Shown here: positions 52,870 through 64,000 of the stretch, in pieces
Layout of the letters: each line of letters opens with the position of its first letter
Position numbering within the stretch: the first letter of the stretch is position 1
Origin: Paramarasmius palmivorus
Taxonomy: Eukaryota > Basidiomycota > Agaricomycetes > Agaricales > Marasmiaceae
Assembly (NCBI GenBank): GCA_037176845.1
Contig: JAYKXP010000044.1
Coordinates: 186,001-250,000 of the forward strand
Direction: 5' to 3'
DNA length: 64,000 nt
Position numbers and translations under genes: made by a program
Notes under the pieces: generated by a model
Database searches by the model: none
The model's input: the letters and a program-made list of their open reading frames with translations, nothing else
What the model was told of the DNA's origin: nothing

Positions 52870-54582
52870 ATGCAAGGACGGGATAACCGACAAAATGAAC
52901 GGGAGGTTGAAGGTCCTACTGTCGACGACTCTTGGGATAGATCAACAAGTGAAGTCAGCAAATATGATGATGTTACGGTGAAGCTTTGGAAGGAAGATAT
53001 TGACACATTACTGGTCTTCGTACGTGCTCATTTTGAGGTCTTCTTACTAGAGTGTATTGTAATCGTTTTCTGCATCAACAGGCAGGTCTTTTCTCTGCAG
53101 TCGTTACTGCATTCGTGGTCGAATCCTACCAATGGTTATCCGAAGACCCAGCAGATGCCAGTAAAGTTTCGACTTTCCTAGCGGCACTTCTAATACTCCT
53201 CGAGATGGCCTTATTACTGTTCTTCGCAGGGGTGCTAGATCTGCTATGTTCCAGGCATCTCATCCCTTTCGCGTTGTCCACGGTCGCTATCGCCCTTAGC
53301 GCCGGGCTATACTTTGTCACGACGTTTATTCCTGCCTTCCATGTCCCACGAGAGTTTTCTCTGTATCCATGGCTCAGGGAATTCGGGCGCGACGTACAAT
53401 ATCAATATGTATGCCCTTACAAATCACCTCAGTCATGGGTGGTCTTGAGTCTTTTCCACAAGACAAAACGTTTGCTGTCAAAGACTGCCCTTGTCCGTAG
53501 GTTGTTAGGAAGACAACGTTGCCGGAGCCCAGGCTCAGATTGGTCATTGGTGGATCTCCGGACGGTCCGAGGGTTCAATCAAGGCCTCTATCCCTTCTCC
53601 GATTCGGAGCCTATGAATTCGAACTTGTACGAGCTCCGTGCTTTACAATGGACAGTGGCCACATTTCGGGATAGCCCTTCGATGGTACCTCACCTCCTTA
53701 ATGTTCTCAGAACATTGCAGCCCTCCGTTGCCCTGTCCGTCGTTTGCGGTTATTGGGCATGCGATATGGGAGGATATTCCTATACTGGATGATAGACCAA
53801 TTAAAGGACGGTACAAGACGATGCAGGGGATTGACCGGTACATCTCCTTGGCTCCCAGGCCCCGATTCTCCTCGTCTCTTTCGCCGGAGGCGATCAAGTA
53901 CTTGCTTGGCTGCCAATACTGGACGGCATTGGCTCGCATGGCTAGCACCGAGTCGCACGTGGATAATCTTCTACTATCCATAGAGAAATCGGAGGTGCCA
54001 GATGCAACGAAGCTAAGCTTCGCCGTGCCATTCCCGTTGGCGGACATATTGTGGACACATCCGAACTCTTCTGTTCGAAACAAGAGCTTGACTTCGTTGC
54101 GTATATACGAACAATCTTGGAGAGCACGCCCAAAGAACGACGAGTTGCGACATTACTGTGAATGTCTTGCATTTCTTGTCGCTCTCTCGAGTACAGATAG
54201 CATTCCCTCCGAGCTTTTGGTTCGCAGACGAGGCCAGGCTTCCTTGCGTTTTGTACACGAGCAAATCATCAGTTGCCATCTGTACCAGCACTCATCAGCC
54301 CTGGAGAAGGAGGAACGGAAACTACTCATGTCGGAGTGGACTCGGGCGACAGCAAGAGCTCGAGAGCTCGGCAATTTGCCTCCAGACTGTTTTGTGCCCA
54401 TCCCTACTCCAACCGAAGATCCTTCTGCATCACCTTGGCTATTAGACGTTGGGAACGTGCAGCTGCAAACCGACATCAGATACTCTCAGGACACGCTTAC
54501 TTCCGTGCTCGACATAGCCGTGGTATCAAACGATGAAACAGCTTCAGCAAATTCATCTCCAGATTCGGGTCCAGTTGCTTAG
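52870..54582 (+). pseudogene. DUF6535-type gene, deleted and frameshifted (locus D)
   Basis: Exon 1 is 52870-53019 (MQGRDNRQNERE ... EDIDTLLVF) and exon 2 starts at 53082 with [11 protein letters not shown]. Relative to locus C, about 85 residues are missing in frame after ESYQWLSEDPAD (near 53155-53165), removing the RINCLWFLSLIF membrane segment and the LCKQWLREHQRD motif. The rest keeps FLAALLILLEMALLLFF, CPYKSPQSW and the FRDSPSMVPHLLNVLRTL block. At 53757-53766 only 10 nt lie between two Trp codons where the paralogues have 12, so the frame shifts and the first frame stops within a few codons. The second frame runs on from HAIWEDIP through ARELGNLPPDCFVPIP to TAG at 54582. There is no WW domain. 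Most likely a pseudogene; two truncated products cannot be excluded. Confidence 0.72.
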
Positions 54583-54805
54583 GACATCGAATGTCCTAGT
54601 CCCACATTTGATTGAAGCGTACACATATTGGCATTCGAGGATATGGTTTAGCCAGGCTTGTATCTAAATCTGTCTATGATAGGGACGGCTGTTACAAGAG
54701 AATAGACGAACATTGGATTGTGGAAAAAGAAAACGGAACAATGGTACAGCGTGCAATCGGGAGCACTTCCAAGCAGAATCGTGCTTCTGGTTTAGGTCCC
54801 AGGCC

Positions 54806-56073
54806 TCAGGGCAGACCAGATGGGTGGTATCCAGTCATGTTACTGTTCATGATAGGTATCGGATTTGAAGATGAGCTGTTTGGCTGCCAGCTCTGTTCGA
54901 GGTGGCCTGAAGAAACGGTGTATATCACGCTTGGCGGAATGTAGGACCAAGTGGGGAAATCCATGGGAGAAGAACTCAGGTCGGGCACAGGCGTGACGTC
55001 CGGGGCCTTGTATTGCTGGGGAATATCAAAGTTCTCAAAGCAGGGTTGGAGAGTTCGAACTGCAGTAGCATCATCAAGAGTTTCTGTACACCCTGCTATG
55101 TCGGGATTTCCTCGAAGTATCCACGCAGGATTCGACGCAGGCATCTGCTCGAAGGGCACCATTGATGGTTCCACTGTGTTGTTAGCAAAGCCTTCCGACT
55201 GTTTCTTCCTACATCGCTTTCGATCCCGTTTGTTTCCTGTCAAGTTGAGAATATCTAGCTCCCAATACCCTCCACCACACCTGACATCGCTCCTGCCTCG
55301 ACCCTGGTTTACGAATGCCTTCTTCAGCGACAACGTATGGCGTATCGAATTCTAGATTCAACTCAGTATTCAACGACATGGAAAAGGGCTTGCAACACTC
55401 ACACGCCACGATTGTCCCATGCTAGCATAGCCCGGGAATTTCTTGAGGATTGCATCGTATATTCCTTGCAGCGTGAGCCTCCGCGCCGGGCTCTCCCAAA
55501 TCCCTAGCTGAATCAGGGTGCTGTATGAATATGGATGTTTCTCCCCAAGAATAGGCTCCGGTAACGCACTCAGTTTGACCTCAATCTGCGGCGACAGTCG
55601 GTTCGCTTGTCTCAGCAAACGTTCGGCCTCATCTATGTCGATACCGTTGGGCAATCTATATGGGGGTAATAGCAATCTAGATTCTGGGTGAAGGTCGCTA
55701 TGAACTCCGGTATCCTCTTGTAGGCTTTGGTATGATCCACGGTTTGGGTTCGTCCAACTGGTCACTTGAGCGTGATTGTGCTCAGTGGAGATATAATCTG
55801 AGTTCTGAGGGCGTGGGTCCATCTGGGCGCCAAAGTGTGTCAGTTCCATGAACGTTTGAAATTGGCCTGGGAACGATCTTCACTCACGTTTTCAGGATAA
55901 ACCTGTCTGATCGTTGGATATGGCTGGCTCAGTGAGTGTATCCCAGATGCATGCACATCAGCATGTGTTACAAGGGTATCGAGGCGACCACAATAGACTC
56001 CGTCCGTCACGGTGATCTCAGGACATGATTGCCCCAAGTAGAATGGTGTAGCATTCGCGAATATCGCGTTCAT
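54806..56073 (-). CDS. Forkhead transcription factor 2
   Basis: Paralogue of forkhead 1. Exon 1 starts at the ATG at 56073 (MNAIFANATPFYLGQ) and ends QVYPEN at a gtgagt donor near 55887. Exon 2 opens MDPRPQNSDYIST after a cag acceptor near 55822 and ends GQSWR near 55401. Exon 3 opens NSIRHTLSLKKAF. The pre-domain IDIDEAERLLRQANRL plus VKLSALPEP leads into the forkhead domain KHPYSYSTLIQLGIWES, RRLTLQGIYDAILKKFP, recognition helix NSIRHTLSLKKAFVNQ and wing CGGGYWELDI, then a basic stretch NKRDRKRCRKK. The C-terminal tail is shorter than in forkhead 1 and ends at a stop at 54806-54808. It is convergent with locus D, 223 bp away. Target genes unknown. Confidence 0.85.
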
Positions 56074-57027
56074 GGTTGAAGGCTGGAGAAAGTAGTTGGA
56101 AGGTAACGATATGACAAGGGTAGGATGCTAGGAGAACCGTAGATGGTATAGCGTTCGGTTGCATTCAAGTATATCGGCGATTCATTTATACTGTGCTTGT
56201 CCTGGAACACCAGCACCAAGCAAAATGACTCCGACTTTCCGACGTGGTAACGGTCTTCCAGGTCATCATGTCGGGCTTGCATGTAATTGCCGAATTTTGA
56301 GGTTTGGCTCCTTTCGGGAATGCAGAGGTTCCAACCTTCAGTTCCTACGCACCTATATACGGGACAAGCCTGCCTTTGCGGTAAGGCCTAAACCTCGGCG
56401 CTTTTGGAGTCGGGGATTGCAACATGTTGCATTGAGCATGAGATCTTGAACGCTATTCGCAGGCCCAAAACTGAGCCGTGCTTGAAGGAATATGAAGGAA
56501 AAAAAGGTTCGGCCATCCCCTCAGTCAAGCTGACGGAGACTTTGATGATGAATTACGGATAAATAGTTAACTTCCTATCACATCGGATTGCTATTCTTTA
56601 CGCAGAGGGTTTAACTCATCACTAATATGGATACCGTTGTTCAACGTTCAAAGTCCAACCTTTAGGCCCCATTAAAAATCGTAACATCTTCATAATAGTT
56701 TGACTTTCCTCTTTGGCTCACGCCTTGGCACGTGCGGATGCAACTAAGGTGGCTCTTGCCGCGACGGCATGGTCGGACTCTGAACGTTTAAAGCTCAGAA
56801 AGCGTGCTACTTGTTTCTTGAACTCGAACTGCATTCAACATTACTTCCCAATACCGTGTTGTAGCTGTTCTTCTTTGTTATTCTCGACGACATTTTGTTT
56901 CTGAGCTCGGAACAAGTTTAGTGACCTCGTTTATTGGTATGTCCTGTCTTTTAAGTCTCCGACTTCGAGTGGCTCATTGCAAGGCCTCACGCTCGAGATA
57001 AGTCTTTGACAATCTTCTTCCAGTACG
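56074..57027. other. Divergent promoter region
   Basis: 954 bp separate forkhead 2 from the Arb1-like gene. No gene is recognised; the small plus-strand frame at 56713-56904 has no motif. Confidence 0.4.
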
Positions 57028-59225
57028 ATGCCCAAGTCTGCAAAACAATTTCAGAAAGCTCACGCATGTCAATTTCCCCCATTTCCATCGCCGCCTTCAG
57101 GAACGGTAATCACACCCTTCAAAGACTTTGTGGAACGCGGCATACAAATTCACATTTTTGGTAAAAACGAAGACGATCAGGAAGTTGATGGTCTTGGTAT
57201 ACCTACGGTAGAGCTACCCAAGAAACACGAAACAGATCGTCCCAAATCTGGAGGGAAACCAAGATCCTACACAATGCCAGTCGTTCAGGAAGCAAAAAAG
57301 AAGAAAGAAGAGAAGGCAGAGCAATCGTTCAAACTGCCGGTAAAGAGAAGGGATTGGACTGAGGATTGGGTGGAACAGGATCGCCTGAGAGGTAGGATTG
57401 CGTATGATCCGTGAGTTGACTGTGATACGCGTCGTGCTTCCGACAGTCGCTGACGCGTGTTCTTTGAAGTAATATCACTTTACCGGATCGCGTACATGCT
57501 GCGACCACTGATTTCAACAAGAATCGCAGGTGGCCACCTATGACAACTGGTGTGAGGGCTTTATGGGATCAAGTATGTCTGCCGACCTCAGACCTCTAAT
57601 TCTGCTAATGCGATTTCGTAGTTCCAAATCTATGCTGGCCTCCTGACCAGCATACCTGTCTGGGTGAAACAAAGAGATTCAGACTCTGCAGACGACACCT
57701 TTTCTTCCGACGAAGAGGAACCATTTCAATCCAGGACGAGGGACATTCACGTCAATCAATATTGCGATCCTGAACCTGATGCATATGGTGACTTGCGTGG
57801 TCACGGCGGACGTGGTAGAGTGAAACGCCGCGGTGTTCCCCGTGCACCCTATGGTAGATCGGGAAAAGAGCTGGGTCGCAGACCTAAGGAGGTTACGTCC
57901 GACACGGAGATACAGGGTCTCCTTCACGACGCGCGAAACGAAAAGGACGACATTCTCATCGATTTCCTTAACGATTTTGCTGGGAGCATCCAGGTATTTC
58001 TGTCGGGCTATATAAGGAAACAAGGACTGCACTTGTACGTATTATGTGCTTTGTCATAGCCTTATCTTTATCCTCACAACATCAACTCTTCAGCTCGGAT
58101 CGTAATCTTCACAACGCTCCCAAGTTGATCTCTATATGGCTCACGTACCTCACGAAACATCGGGTCTTCACCGAGCCCGATGAGCTTGCTGCCCTGGAGA
58201 CGGCGAAGGGTGTCGTCCGTAAAGCACAAGAGGAACTCATTTTGACGAGTAAGCTTGCGAAAGCACTTCCTGACGACCTGAACTCGGGCTTCAAGACTTG
58301 CTTCGATGTTGGTCAGACGAAAGAGGAGTTTACCTGGGCAGATTCCGAGATGAAGGATGCCGACACTGGAGAAAAGGAGAAGGAAAAGAGGGCGCATAGT
58401 ACCGACGAAGACGACGAATCCGCGGAGCCAAAGAAGATTAAATTCACCACTGAAGACGGAGAAGTTGAGTTGGTTGAAGACACCAGCATCTCGATCAACG
58501 ATAACGGCGGATGGGGCGACGTCGGGCTTGACTCGAATTCTGGATGGGGTAACGTCGACCCTGACGCGGGTGGTTGGGGCAATCCTGACCCATGGGCCGA
58601 CGAGCTTGCAGCTGCCGGAAGTCTCGATCAGTGGCAAGTCAAGCAGCCTTCACTACTACCACATCTGGGGCCCACGACCCTTCCTCTGACGCATGACACT
58701 GGGATCGTTGAGTGGAGCGTGAGGCGAGTCGTCTCAATAACCCCGCCTACGGGAGTTACGCTTGGGAATCTGACCTTGGAGGCTGATTTGGCTGCGCGAT
58801 TCTATCAGATTGAGTTGGCGCCTTGGCTGCAGTGGGGTGATGATGCACTTGAGCCCCAAGGCGTGCTACCGAGGATCTTGGGGGCGTCGAAGGGCAAGGT
58901 GGTCATCGAGAAGCAAGGCGAAGTGTTAGTCGAAGGGGACGTGAAGGAAACGATGTCTGTTGTTAAGAAGGATCAACAAGGAGCTCATAATCCCCTTACC
59001 GACAATATCGTTATCTTCATTCAGGAGTCTGTTGCGGAGCACCTACGAGTTGGTATGGGACTGGGTGGTACCTGGGTGCAGCTTGTGCGAAACGAGGGCA
59101 CCTGCGACAAGAGAAAGAACAAGCAAGCTGAGGGCAAAAAATTCTGGTATATGGACCCAGCGGCCAAGTTCTGGTACATGGAGTCTTTACTTGTGACTTT
59201 GACGAGTTACCACATTTCAGGTTAG
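57028..59225 (+). CDS. Arb1-like protein with WG repeats (candidate RNA-silencing factor)
   Basis: The ATG at 57028 opens MPKSAKQFQKAHACQFPPFP. Introns near 57411-57470, 57573-57620 and 58039-58095 join in frame: YDP|NITLPDRVHA, LWDQ|FQIYAGLLTSIPVW and IRKQGLHF|SDRNLHNAP. The central block SIQVFLSGYIRKQGL-SDRNLHNAPKLISIWLTYLTKHRVF and the following EEL ... ALPDDLNSGF resemble my memory of the Arb1 family, a subunit of the fission-yeast Argonaute siRNA chaperone complex; this is by eye and not certain. An acidic/Lys region then leads to a WG cluster (GGWGDVGLDSNSGWGNVD, GGWGNPDPW), the type of motif that binds Argonaute in other proteins. The C-terminal third is folded-looking and ends FWYMESLLVTLTSYHISG and TAG. 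Intact. Alternative: a basidiomycete-specific protein of unknown role. Confidence 0.7.
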
Positions 59226-59600
59226 ATTAGGCTCAACTTGCTTGATCTATTACTATCTTCTTGGCCAAATTTTCTTGATGGACATCTGTTTCTGCATATG
59301 TAGCATGTATAATGTAAAGTACTGTACCTATACGGCCTATTGTGTAACACTTAAGTAGACCTTGCTTTCGTGCTTCAGTGAATGTCATGTTTTTGACTGG
59401 ACAGGCACCCACCCCAACATCGACTCTACCACCATCACGAAGACTTCAGGTTTTATTCCTGTCAACTTCGAATCATTAAGCATGAGAACTATGGCCCATG
59501 GAATTTTCAGCAGGATGCCTGCCGCATTGATCGACGATTCGACAATTCTCAGCGCCCACCGCCCGTGTTGTCGTTTTTCACGCCGGAATCACTAGTATGC
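59226..59600. other. Intergenic spacer
   Basis: It lies between the Arb1-like gene and locus C; promoter of locus C presumed. No gene is recognised. Confidence 0.4.
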
Positions 59601-61788
59601 ATGCAGAATCAGTATGCTTTTCTAAACCCGAGAAAACCCCCATTAACCGATTCTCAGGATGGCGAAACACCTTCAGCTGGTGAAAGTTCGTTACCCTCAA
59701 GCCCGCAGCCGAAACAGATTGCAGGACAAAGTATACATGGTGGTAACAGGGATCCAGAACCTACTCTGAATCAGTCTTGGGAGACACTGATGTCGGAATC
59801 CCTGAAATACGACGACACCTTGATCAAGAACTGGAAGGAGGATATCGATACACTGTTGGTCTTCGTACGCCTCTATTTTTAACAAAAATATTCTCTATCT
59901 GACAGAATCGTAGGCAGGTCTTTTCTCCGCTGTCGTGACAGCTTTTGCCATTGAATCATACCAATGGCTTTCAGAAGACCCCGCGGACACCACCGTCGCA
60001 CTATTAATCCAGATATCCTTGCAACTCAACGATTCCTCGAGTTCCATTCCAGAACGTCCGCCTTTTGAAGCGGATTCATCTGCAATCCGAATCAACTGCT
60101 TATGGTTCCTCAGCCTCATTTTCAGCCTCACGGCAGCACTATTTGGCCTCCTGTGCAAGCAGTGGCTTCGAGAACACCAGCGAGACCCGCCGACTCGGAC
60201 GCCGGGAGAGACTTTGGCGCTTCGCCAGCTGCGCCGAGAGAGCTTCAAGGAGTGGGGAGTGCCATCATTTTTGTCAGCGCTCCCTATCCTTCTCGAGATC
60301 GCCCTATTATCTTTTTTCGCAGGTGTTCTGGATTTACTGTGGAACCGAAACCGCATTCCCTTTGGTTTCTGTTTTATCGCTGTGATGCTCAGCGCTGGGA
60401 TATACGTCGTCACTACGCTTCTACCAACGTTCACATTACCGAGGAAGCAGTGGGAAAACATCTCAAACGCAGACTTTTACAACCTCACGTATAACTTCAT
60501 ATGCCCATACAAGTCCCCACAAGCATGGGCAGTGTATCACCTTTTCAGAAAAATAGTCCGCCCATTCTTCAGATGTCGGGCCGCACGCCATTTTATTCTG
60601 CACCGAATGGAGCGTTTGTACTATCACGCGGTTTACCCTGCTTCTGACTGGTCTTCACTAGACCTTCAGGTAGTCAGGCAGTTCGATGATCATCCATTTC
60701 CATTCACCGACTCCAATCCCTGTAATCTCAAGGTCTACGAGCTGCGCGCCTTTCAGGGAGCATTCAAAACATTTCGGGACAGTCCTTCAATGGTACCACA
60801 CCTGCAGAATGTTTTGAAGACATTGCCGCCATCCGTCGTGATGTCAGGCATATTTGGCCAGTGGAAGTACCTGATGTGGGAGGAAGCCACTGCGTCTGAA
60901 ATCCAACTCAGGCTAAAAACCCCAGCTACATTTTTCCGGTCGAGAATGGAAAGACTCCGCAGGCATTTTGGTATCTGGTGGGCACCTGGGCCAGATCTCA
61001 GACAACCCGCTCTCCATCATCGAGAAGGCATCGCGTTGTTGTTTTACGACCAGTACTGGACAGCCATGGCACACAAAGCTGACCTGCGAGTTTACTGGTC
61101 TCCCTTTTTGGACTCGATCAAGAAAGCATACCCTCATCTACAGCGGACAACTACTCTCCGATTCGTCATTCCATTTCCAATCCTTGAAGCACTGTGGGTT
61201 CATGATGATCCTCCGATTCGATCGCAGAGCTTGCATCTACTCCGTTTCCTCGAGGATTCGTGGAGACCACTTCCATCACTGGGGTACGACGAGACACGCC
61301 ACGACCAAGAACGGATAGCATTCGTCTCTGCCTTGACCAGACACCTAAATCGCACCGACCATACTGTAACGTCAGTGTTAATGACGAGCAGACGTGGGCA
61401 GCAGTTCATACGCTTTGTGAACCTTCAAATCATCCATCGCCGTTTCTACAGTACCCAGCTGTCTCATCGCAGTCAGGCGTCGTTTCGAGATCGGTCGATT
61501 TTAATGTTGGAGTGGGCTCGTGCGACTAGAAGGGTCCAAGAAGTCGGGAATCTTCCGTTGGATCACTTTGCGCCGATTCCTGCGCCTGAGGATGACTCCC
61601 CAGCCTCGTCGGAAGGTGCAAACGAGTCAACCGTAAGATACTCGGTTGACACTGCTACCCCCGAAGTGGGCTCCAATCGTCTGGCAATGGAAGAATCTAG
61701 CCCCGATTCGTCTACCCCGAGAGACGGTAACCTAAGTTCGGCTATAGCTGATGGAAGTGTAACACAGGGCGAATACGGCATAGTATAA
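59601..61788 (+). CDS. DUF6535-type membrane protein, intact (locus C)
   Basis: Exon 1 is 59601-59864 (88 codons, MQNQYAFLNPRK ... EDIDTLLVF), a 49-nt intron (gtacgc...gtag) follows, and exon 2 is 59914-61788, giving 712 residues. The hydrophobic segments are [57 protein letters not shown] and FGFCFIAVMLSAGIYVVTTLL; conserved hydrophilic motifs are [59 protein letters not shown] and EVGNLPLDHFAPIP. It is the only undamaged copy without WW domains, and the reference used to judge loci B and D. The tail is short and Ser-rich. Expected location is a cell membrane with a large cytoplasmic C-terminal domain; role unknown for the whole family. Convergent with the F-box gene, 79 bp apart. Confidence 0.85.
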
Positions 61789-61867
61789 TAGGGATATCAC
61801 GGACGCTGATTTAGTATACATGGCATGGACATGCGCAAGCAGAGATGTAAAACCAGAAAGATGAGTA

Positions 61868-63562
61868 TTATATACGGAACGTCCATTTAACACGCTTCTG
61901 AAAGAACGGATCCACACTGAAACGCTCGAAGGCTTCTGCGTTATCGGGTACGTTTCGAGAGACACAGTCCAACGTGACCTCCATAGTGCATGATGTCGAT
62001 GACAGCCTCGAATCTATCATGTCTACGAATGAGATTGCGTCGAATGCCATGTTACCCTGTAGAATTAGCATATGAAGCTTTGGAAGTGCGATTGCGGAGT
62101 CCTTGGGTGTGAGAAAGGTGATGAAATCCTGCGATATATCTGTGCAGGGGGATTTGATAATCCGCAGTGCGTGCAAGGAAGACTGCATAGTGCGCAGGAA
62201 TGGGATGACATATTCATCATCGTCTTTAGTGGTCAGAAGAAGAGTCGTGATATGGGAACTGGAACGTGCGAGCATAGAAGATATGTTGCTCAGCTCTGCA
62301 AAGCCGTGAACCTGAAGGTCTCCGATGGAGAGGAGGGAGTTAAGTTTTGGAAGAATGAGATGGTCCAAGAACACGTTGCCGTCTCCTTCAGGTTCCGAAA
62401 ACTGCAAGTACGGTAGGCAGCGTAGGCTACATGACTGCAGGTTCTCCAGAAGAACGGGAGGTCCTGGATCAGGCTGATTCACTGCGGCCCTGAAGTGATG
62501 ACTGATCTGGAAGTCAACGAGTTTCTGGGTTCGACGAAGAACATCCAAAGCATGCCGAACTGTGAAGGAGTCTCCAAATGAACTCTGGAACCATAGTTGA
62601 AGGGATGTGAGTTGGTGATAGGGAAGTGAGATATGTGTAATCGGTATGGTGTCGATCAAGGTAACCTCGGTCAACTTCGGCGAATTGTGAAAGACATCGC
62701 ATGGTTCGAACGTGCTGCCACGGTCGTCAATGTCATCAACGAAATCGCAATTGAAGAAGACGAGCTTGCGCAGCTGCGTCGTGGTTGGTTTGGCACCTCC
62801 GAAGAAGTACCGGACACGGCGGATGTTCATGGAGAGAAGTAAAACGCCCCATTGTTCCGAGTTCTGGAGTAATGTACCGAGTATGGGACCTGGACCACTG
62901 TATATACCAGCAGTTCCATCATCCCGGATGTACATCGACAATGGCGTCGAGAGCGCACGGCGAATATGTAGTGCCAGAAGCATTGCCTGCCCCCCAAACT
63001 TGTTTTCAGGGTCGATATAAACGTGAATGTGAGACCATAGCCAAGAGCAGAGTGAGATGGCGGTTGTTCTCCACTGCGAGCATACATGGCTAACGATCCA
63101 CTGAATACTTGTCATGTCGAGAGAGTCCCGAAACTCGGTCTCGATGTCAAGAGGAGCCGAATCGACGCAGAAGGAGAATATGTGGATGAGAATTTCTTTG
63201 GGCACCCGCCGGATCGGATTCAAGACCGCCCTTTGATCGTCAATGTAGTCCTCCAGAGCGAGTTTCCTACTCTCCAAGTCATCGAGGTATTGCTTCGTCC
63301 GCTGAATCTCCTCTTCAATGTCATGGACTTCACGTTGGGAGGCAGAAAGTGTCCGGCGCATCGAGTCAATCTCGTCCATGGGTGGTGGTTCGTTGGTTGA
63401 CAGTATACCTGTGATAATGCGGGCGTGGGACACTCGGGCAGATTCGATTTGTTCATTACAGCTAGACCTGAAGCTACAGCTGGAACAGACAGGGTCCAAT
63501 CCCGTGGCGGTCATTGTGTGGAATCCTTTTGACCTCGATTCAAGATGTGAGTCAGACGGCAT
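61868..63562 (-). CDS. F-box protein (agaric coiled-coil/LRR-like type)
   Basis: Single-exon gene of 564 residues starting at the ATG at 63562. The N-terminus has a Cys-rich patch (DPVCSSCSFRSSCNEQ), then a coiled coil (REVHDIEEEIQRTKQYLDDLESRKLALEDYI). The F-box-like motif typical of Agaricomycetes follows: LNPIRRVPKEILIHIFSFC, then IVSHVCSQWRTTAISLCSWLW. The rest is a long repetitive region with LRR-like spacing (LTEVTLIDTIPITHISLPYHQLTSLQLW, NLQSCSLRCLPYLQF). F-box proteins link substrates to SCF ubiquitin ligases through Skp1; agarics have hundreds of this type with unknown substrates. The frame is open throughout with no lesion seen. Confidence 0.85.
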   Translation of the reverse strand: MPSDSHLESRSKGFHTMTATGLDPVCSSCSFRSSCNEQIESARVSHARIITGILSTNEPPPMDEIDSMRRTLSASQREVHDIEEEIQRTKQYLDDLESRKLALEDYIDDQRAVLNPIRRVPKEILIHIFSFCVDSAPLDIETEFRDSLDMTSIQWIVSHVCSQWRTTAISLCSWLWSHIHVYIDPENKFGGQAMLLALHIRRALSTPLSMYIRDDGTAGIYSGPGPILGTLLQNSEQWGVLLLSMNIRRVRYFFGGAKPTTTQLRKLVFFNCDFVDDIDDRGSTFEPCDVFHNSPKLTEVTLIDTIPITHISLPYHQLTSLQLWFQSSFGDSFTVRHALDVLRRTQKLVDFQISHHFRAAVNQPDPGPPVLLENLQSCSLRCLPYLQFSEPEGDGNVFLDHLILPKLNSLLSIGDLQVHGFAELSNISSMLARSSSHITTLLLTTKDDDEYVIPFLRTMQSSLHALRIIKSPCTDISQDFITFLTPKDSAIALPKLHMLILQGNMAFDAISFVDMIDSRLSSTSCTMEVTLDCVSRNVPDNAEAFERFSVDPFFQKRVKWTFRI

Positions 63563-64000
63563 CTATCCCTGGCGGTTATTGCGACTCACTGATAACAAGT
63601 ACAGCCTCAAACACAGTTCAGAGTGAGTCTGTCACGAGACAACGATTCTAGGCAAAGAGGAGAGATGAGGGTTCGAGACGACGCATACTGGCAAAACACG
63701 CACCTTTAGACCGGTCCTCTCCGTGCGAAAAGAGGTCACTGTTCTTCAGCACAATACGTGTGTTTGATCCAGATGTTCGCCCAGTCACATCCAAGGGTCT
63801 ACGCCGAGAAATAAATTGTGACAGGGAAGGCAGGTTGTGAAGGTGATTGGATGAAGTTCAACATTCAGTATGTCATGGTCAGTCATGGATGTCATGTGCG
63901 AGATACTGTACTAGCGCCCACCTAACGCCCATTGACATGGCTACACGGGATGGTCTACTCGGGCTCCGACGGGCAGGTACTGTAAAATCGAAGAAACTAA
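63563..64000. other. Window edge, no gene recognised
   Basis: Upstream flank of the F-box gene. No convincing exon or RNA gene is seen before the window ends. Confidence 0.4.

Noticed and set aside
53757..53766. Frameshift in locus D explained as an intron
   Set aside because: No GT...AG pair near the site removes a stretch of suitable length, and the paralogues have no intron there.
59895..60461. Minus-strand 188-codon frame within locus C
   Set aside because: Exact antisense shadow of the conserved membrane module.

Overview
The window is nuclear DNA of a mushroom-forming basidiomycete (Agaricomycetes, probably Agaricales). Genes are split by many 48-60 nt GT-AG introns. The families present are typical of that group: DUF6535-type membrane proteins, agaric kinase-like and F-box proteins, cellobiose dehydrogenase and bicupin oxalate decarboxylase. 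No tRNA, rRNA or CRISPR array is visible.

Layout. 0.5-5.5 kb: a multi-pass membrane protein of unknown function and a tandem pair of small Ser/Thr-rich single-pass membrane proteins. 5.7-8.0 kb: a cytochrome P450. 9.8-13.4 kb: DUF6535 locus A, whose product also carries two WW domains. 13.9-17.3 kb: a secreted GH92-type alpha-mannosidase. 17.6-29.5 kb: three related kinase-like genes (K1-K3) and one kinase with a canonical HRD loop (K4). DUF6535 locus B lies between K1 and K2 and is broken by a solo LTR, a hAT-like DNA element holding two further nested insertions, a nonsense codon and a 17-bp tandem duplication. 29.9-33.4 kb: cellobiose dehydrogenase. 36.1-37.8 kb: forkhead factor 1. 41.9-44.3 kb: oxalate decarboxylase. 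45-48.5 kb: a HIT hydrolase, a 70-residue membrane protein and the SAGA deubiquitinase Ubp8. 49.4-51.2 kb: tRNA-His guanylyltransferase Thg1, with a MITE in one intron. 51.5-52.2 kb: an acidic protein. 52.9-54.6 kb: decayed DUF6535 locus D. 54.8-56.1 kb: forkhead factor 2. 57.0-59.2 kb: an Arb1-like protein with WG repeats. 59.6-61.8 kb: intact DUF6535 locus C. 61.9-63.6 kb: an F-box protein.

Functional reading. Cellobiose dehydrogenase, oxalate decarboxylase, the GH92 enzyme and perhaps the P450 fit a plant-debris or wood degrader. Ubp8, Thg1 and the HIT protein are housekeeping. The most informative part is the DUF6535 family, with four loci in different states of preservation: fused to WW domains, intact, internally deleted and frameshifted, and riddled with transposons. 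The element in locus B and the MITE in the Thg1 intron share nearly the same terminal inverted repeat, so one DNA-transposon family has acted at both places. All gene models are read by eye; exon borders given as exact were checked for splice sites and phase, the others are approximate.
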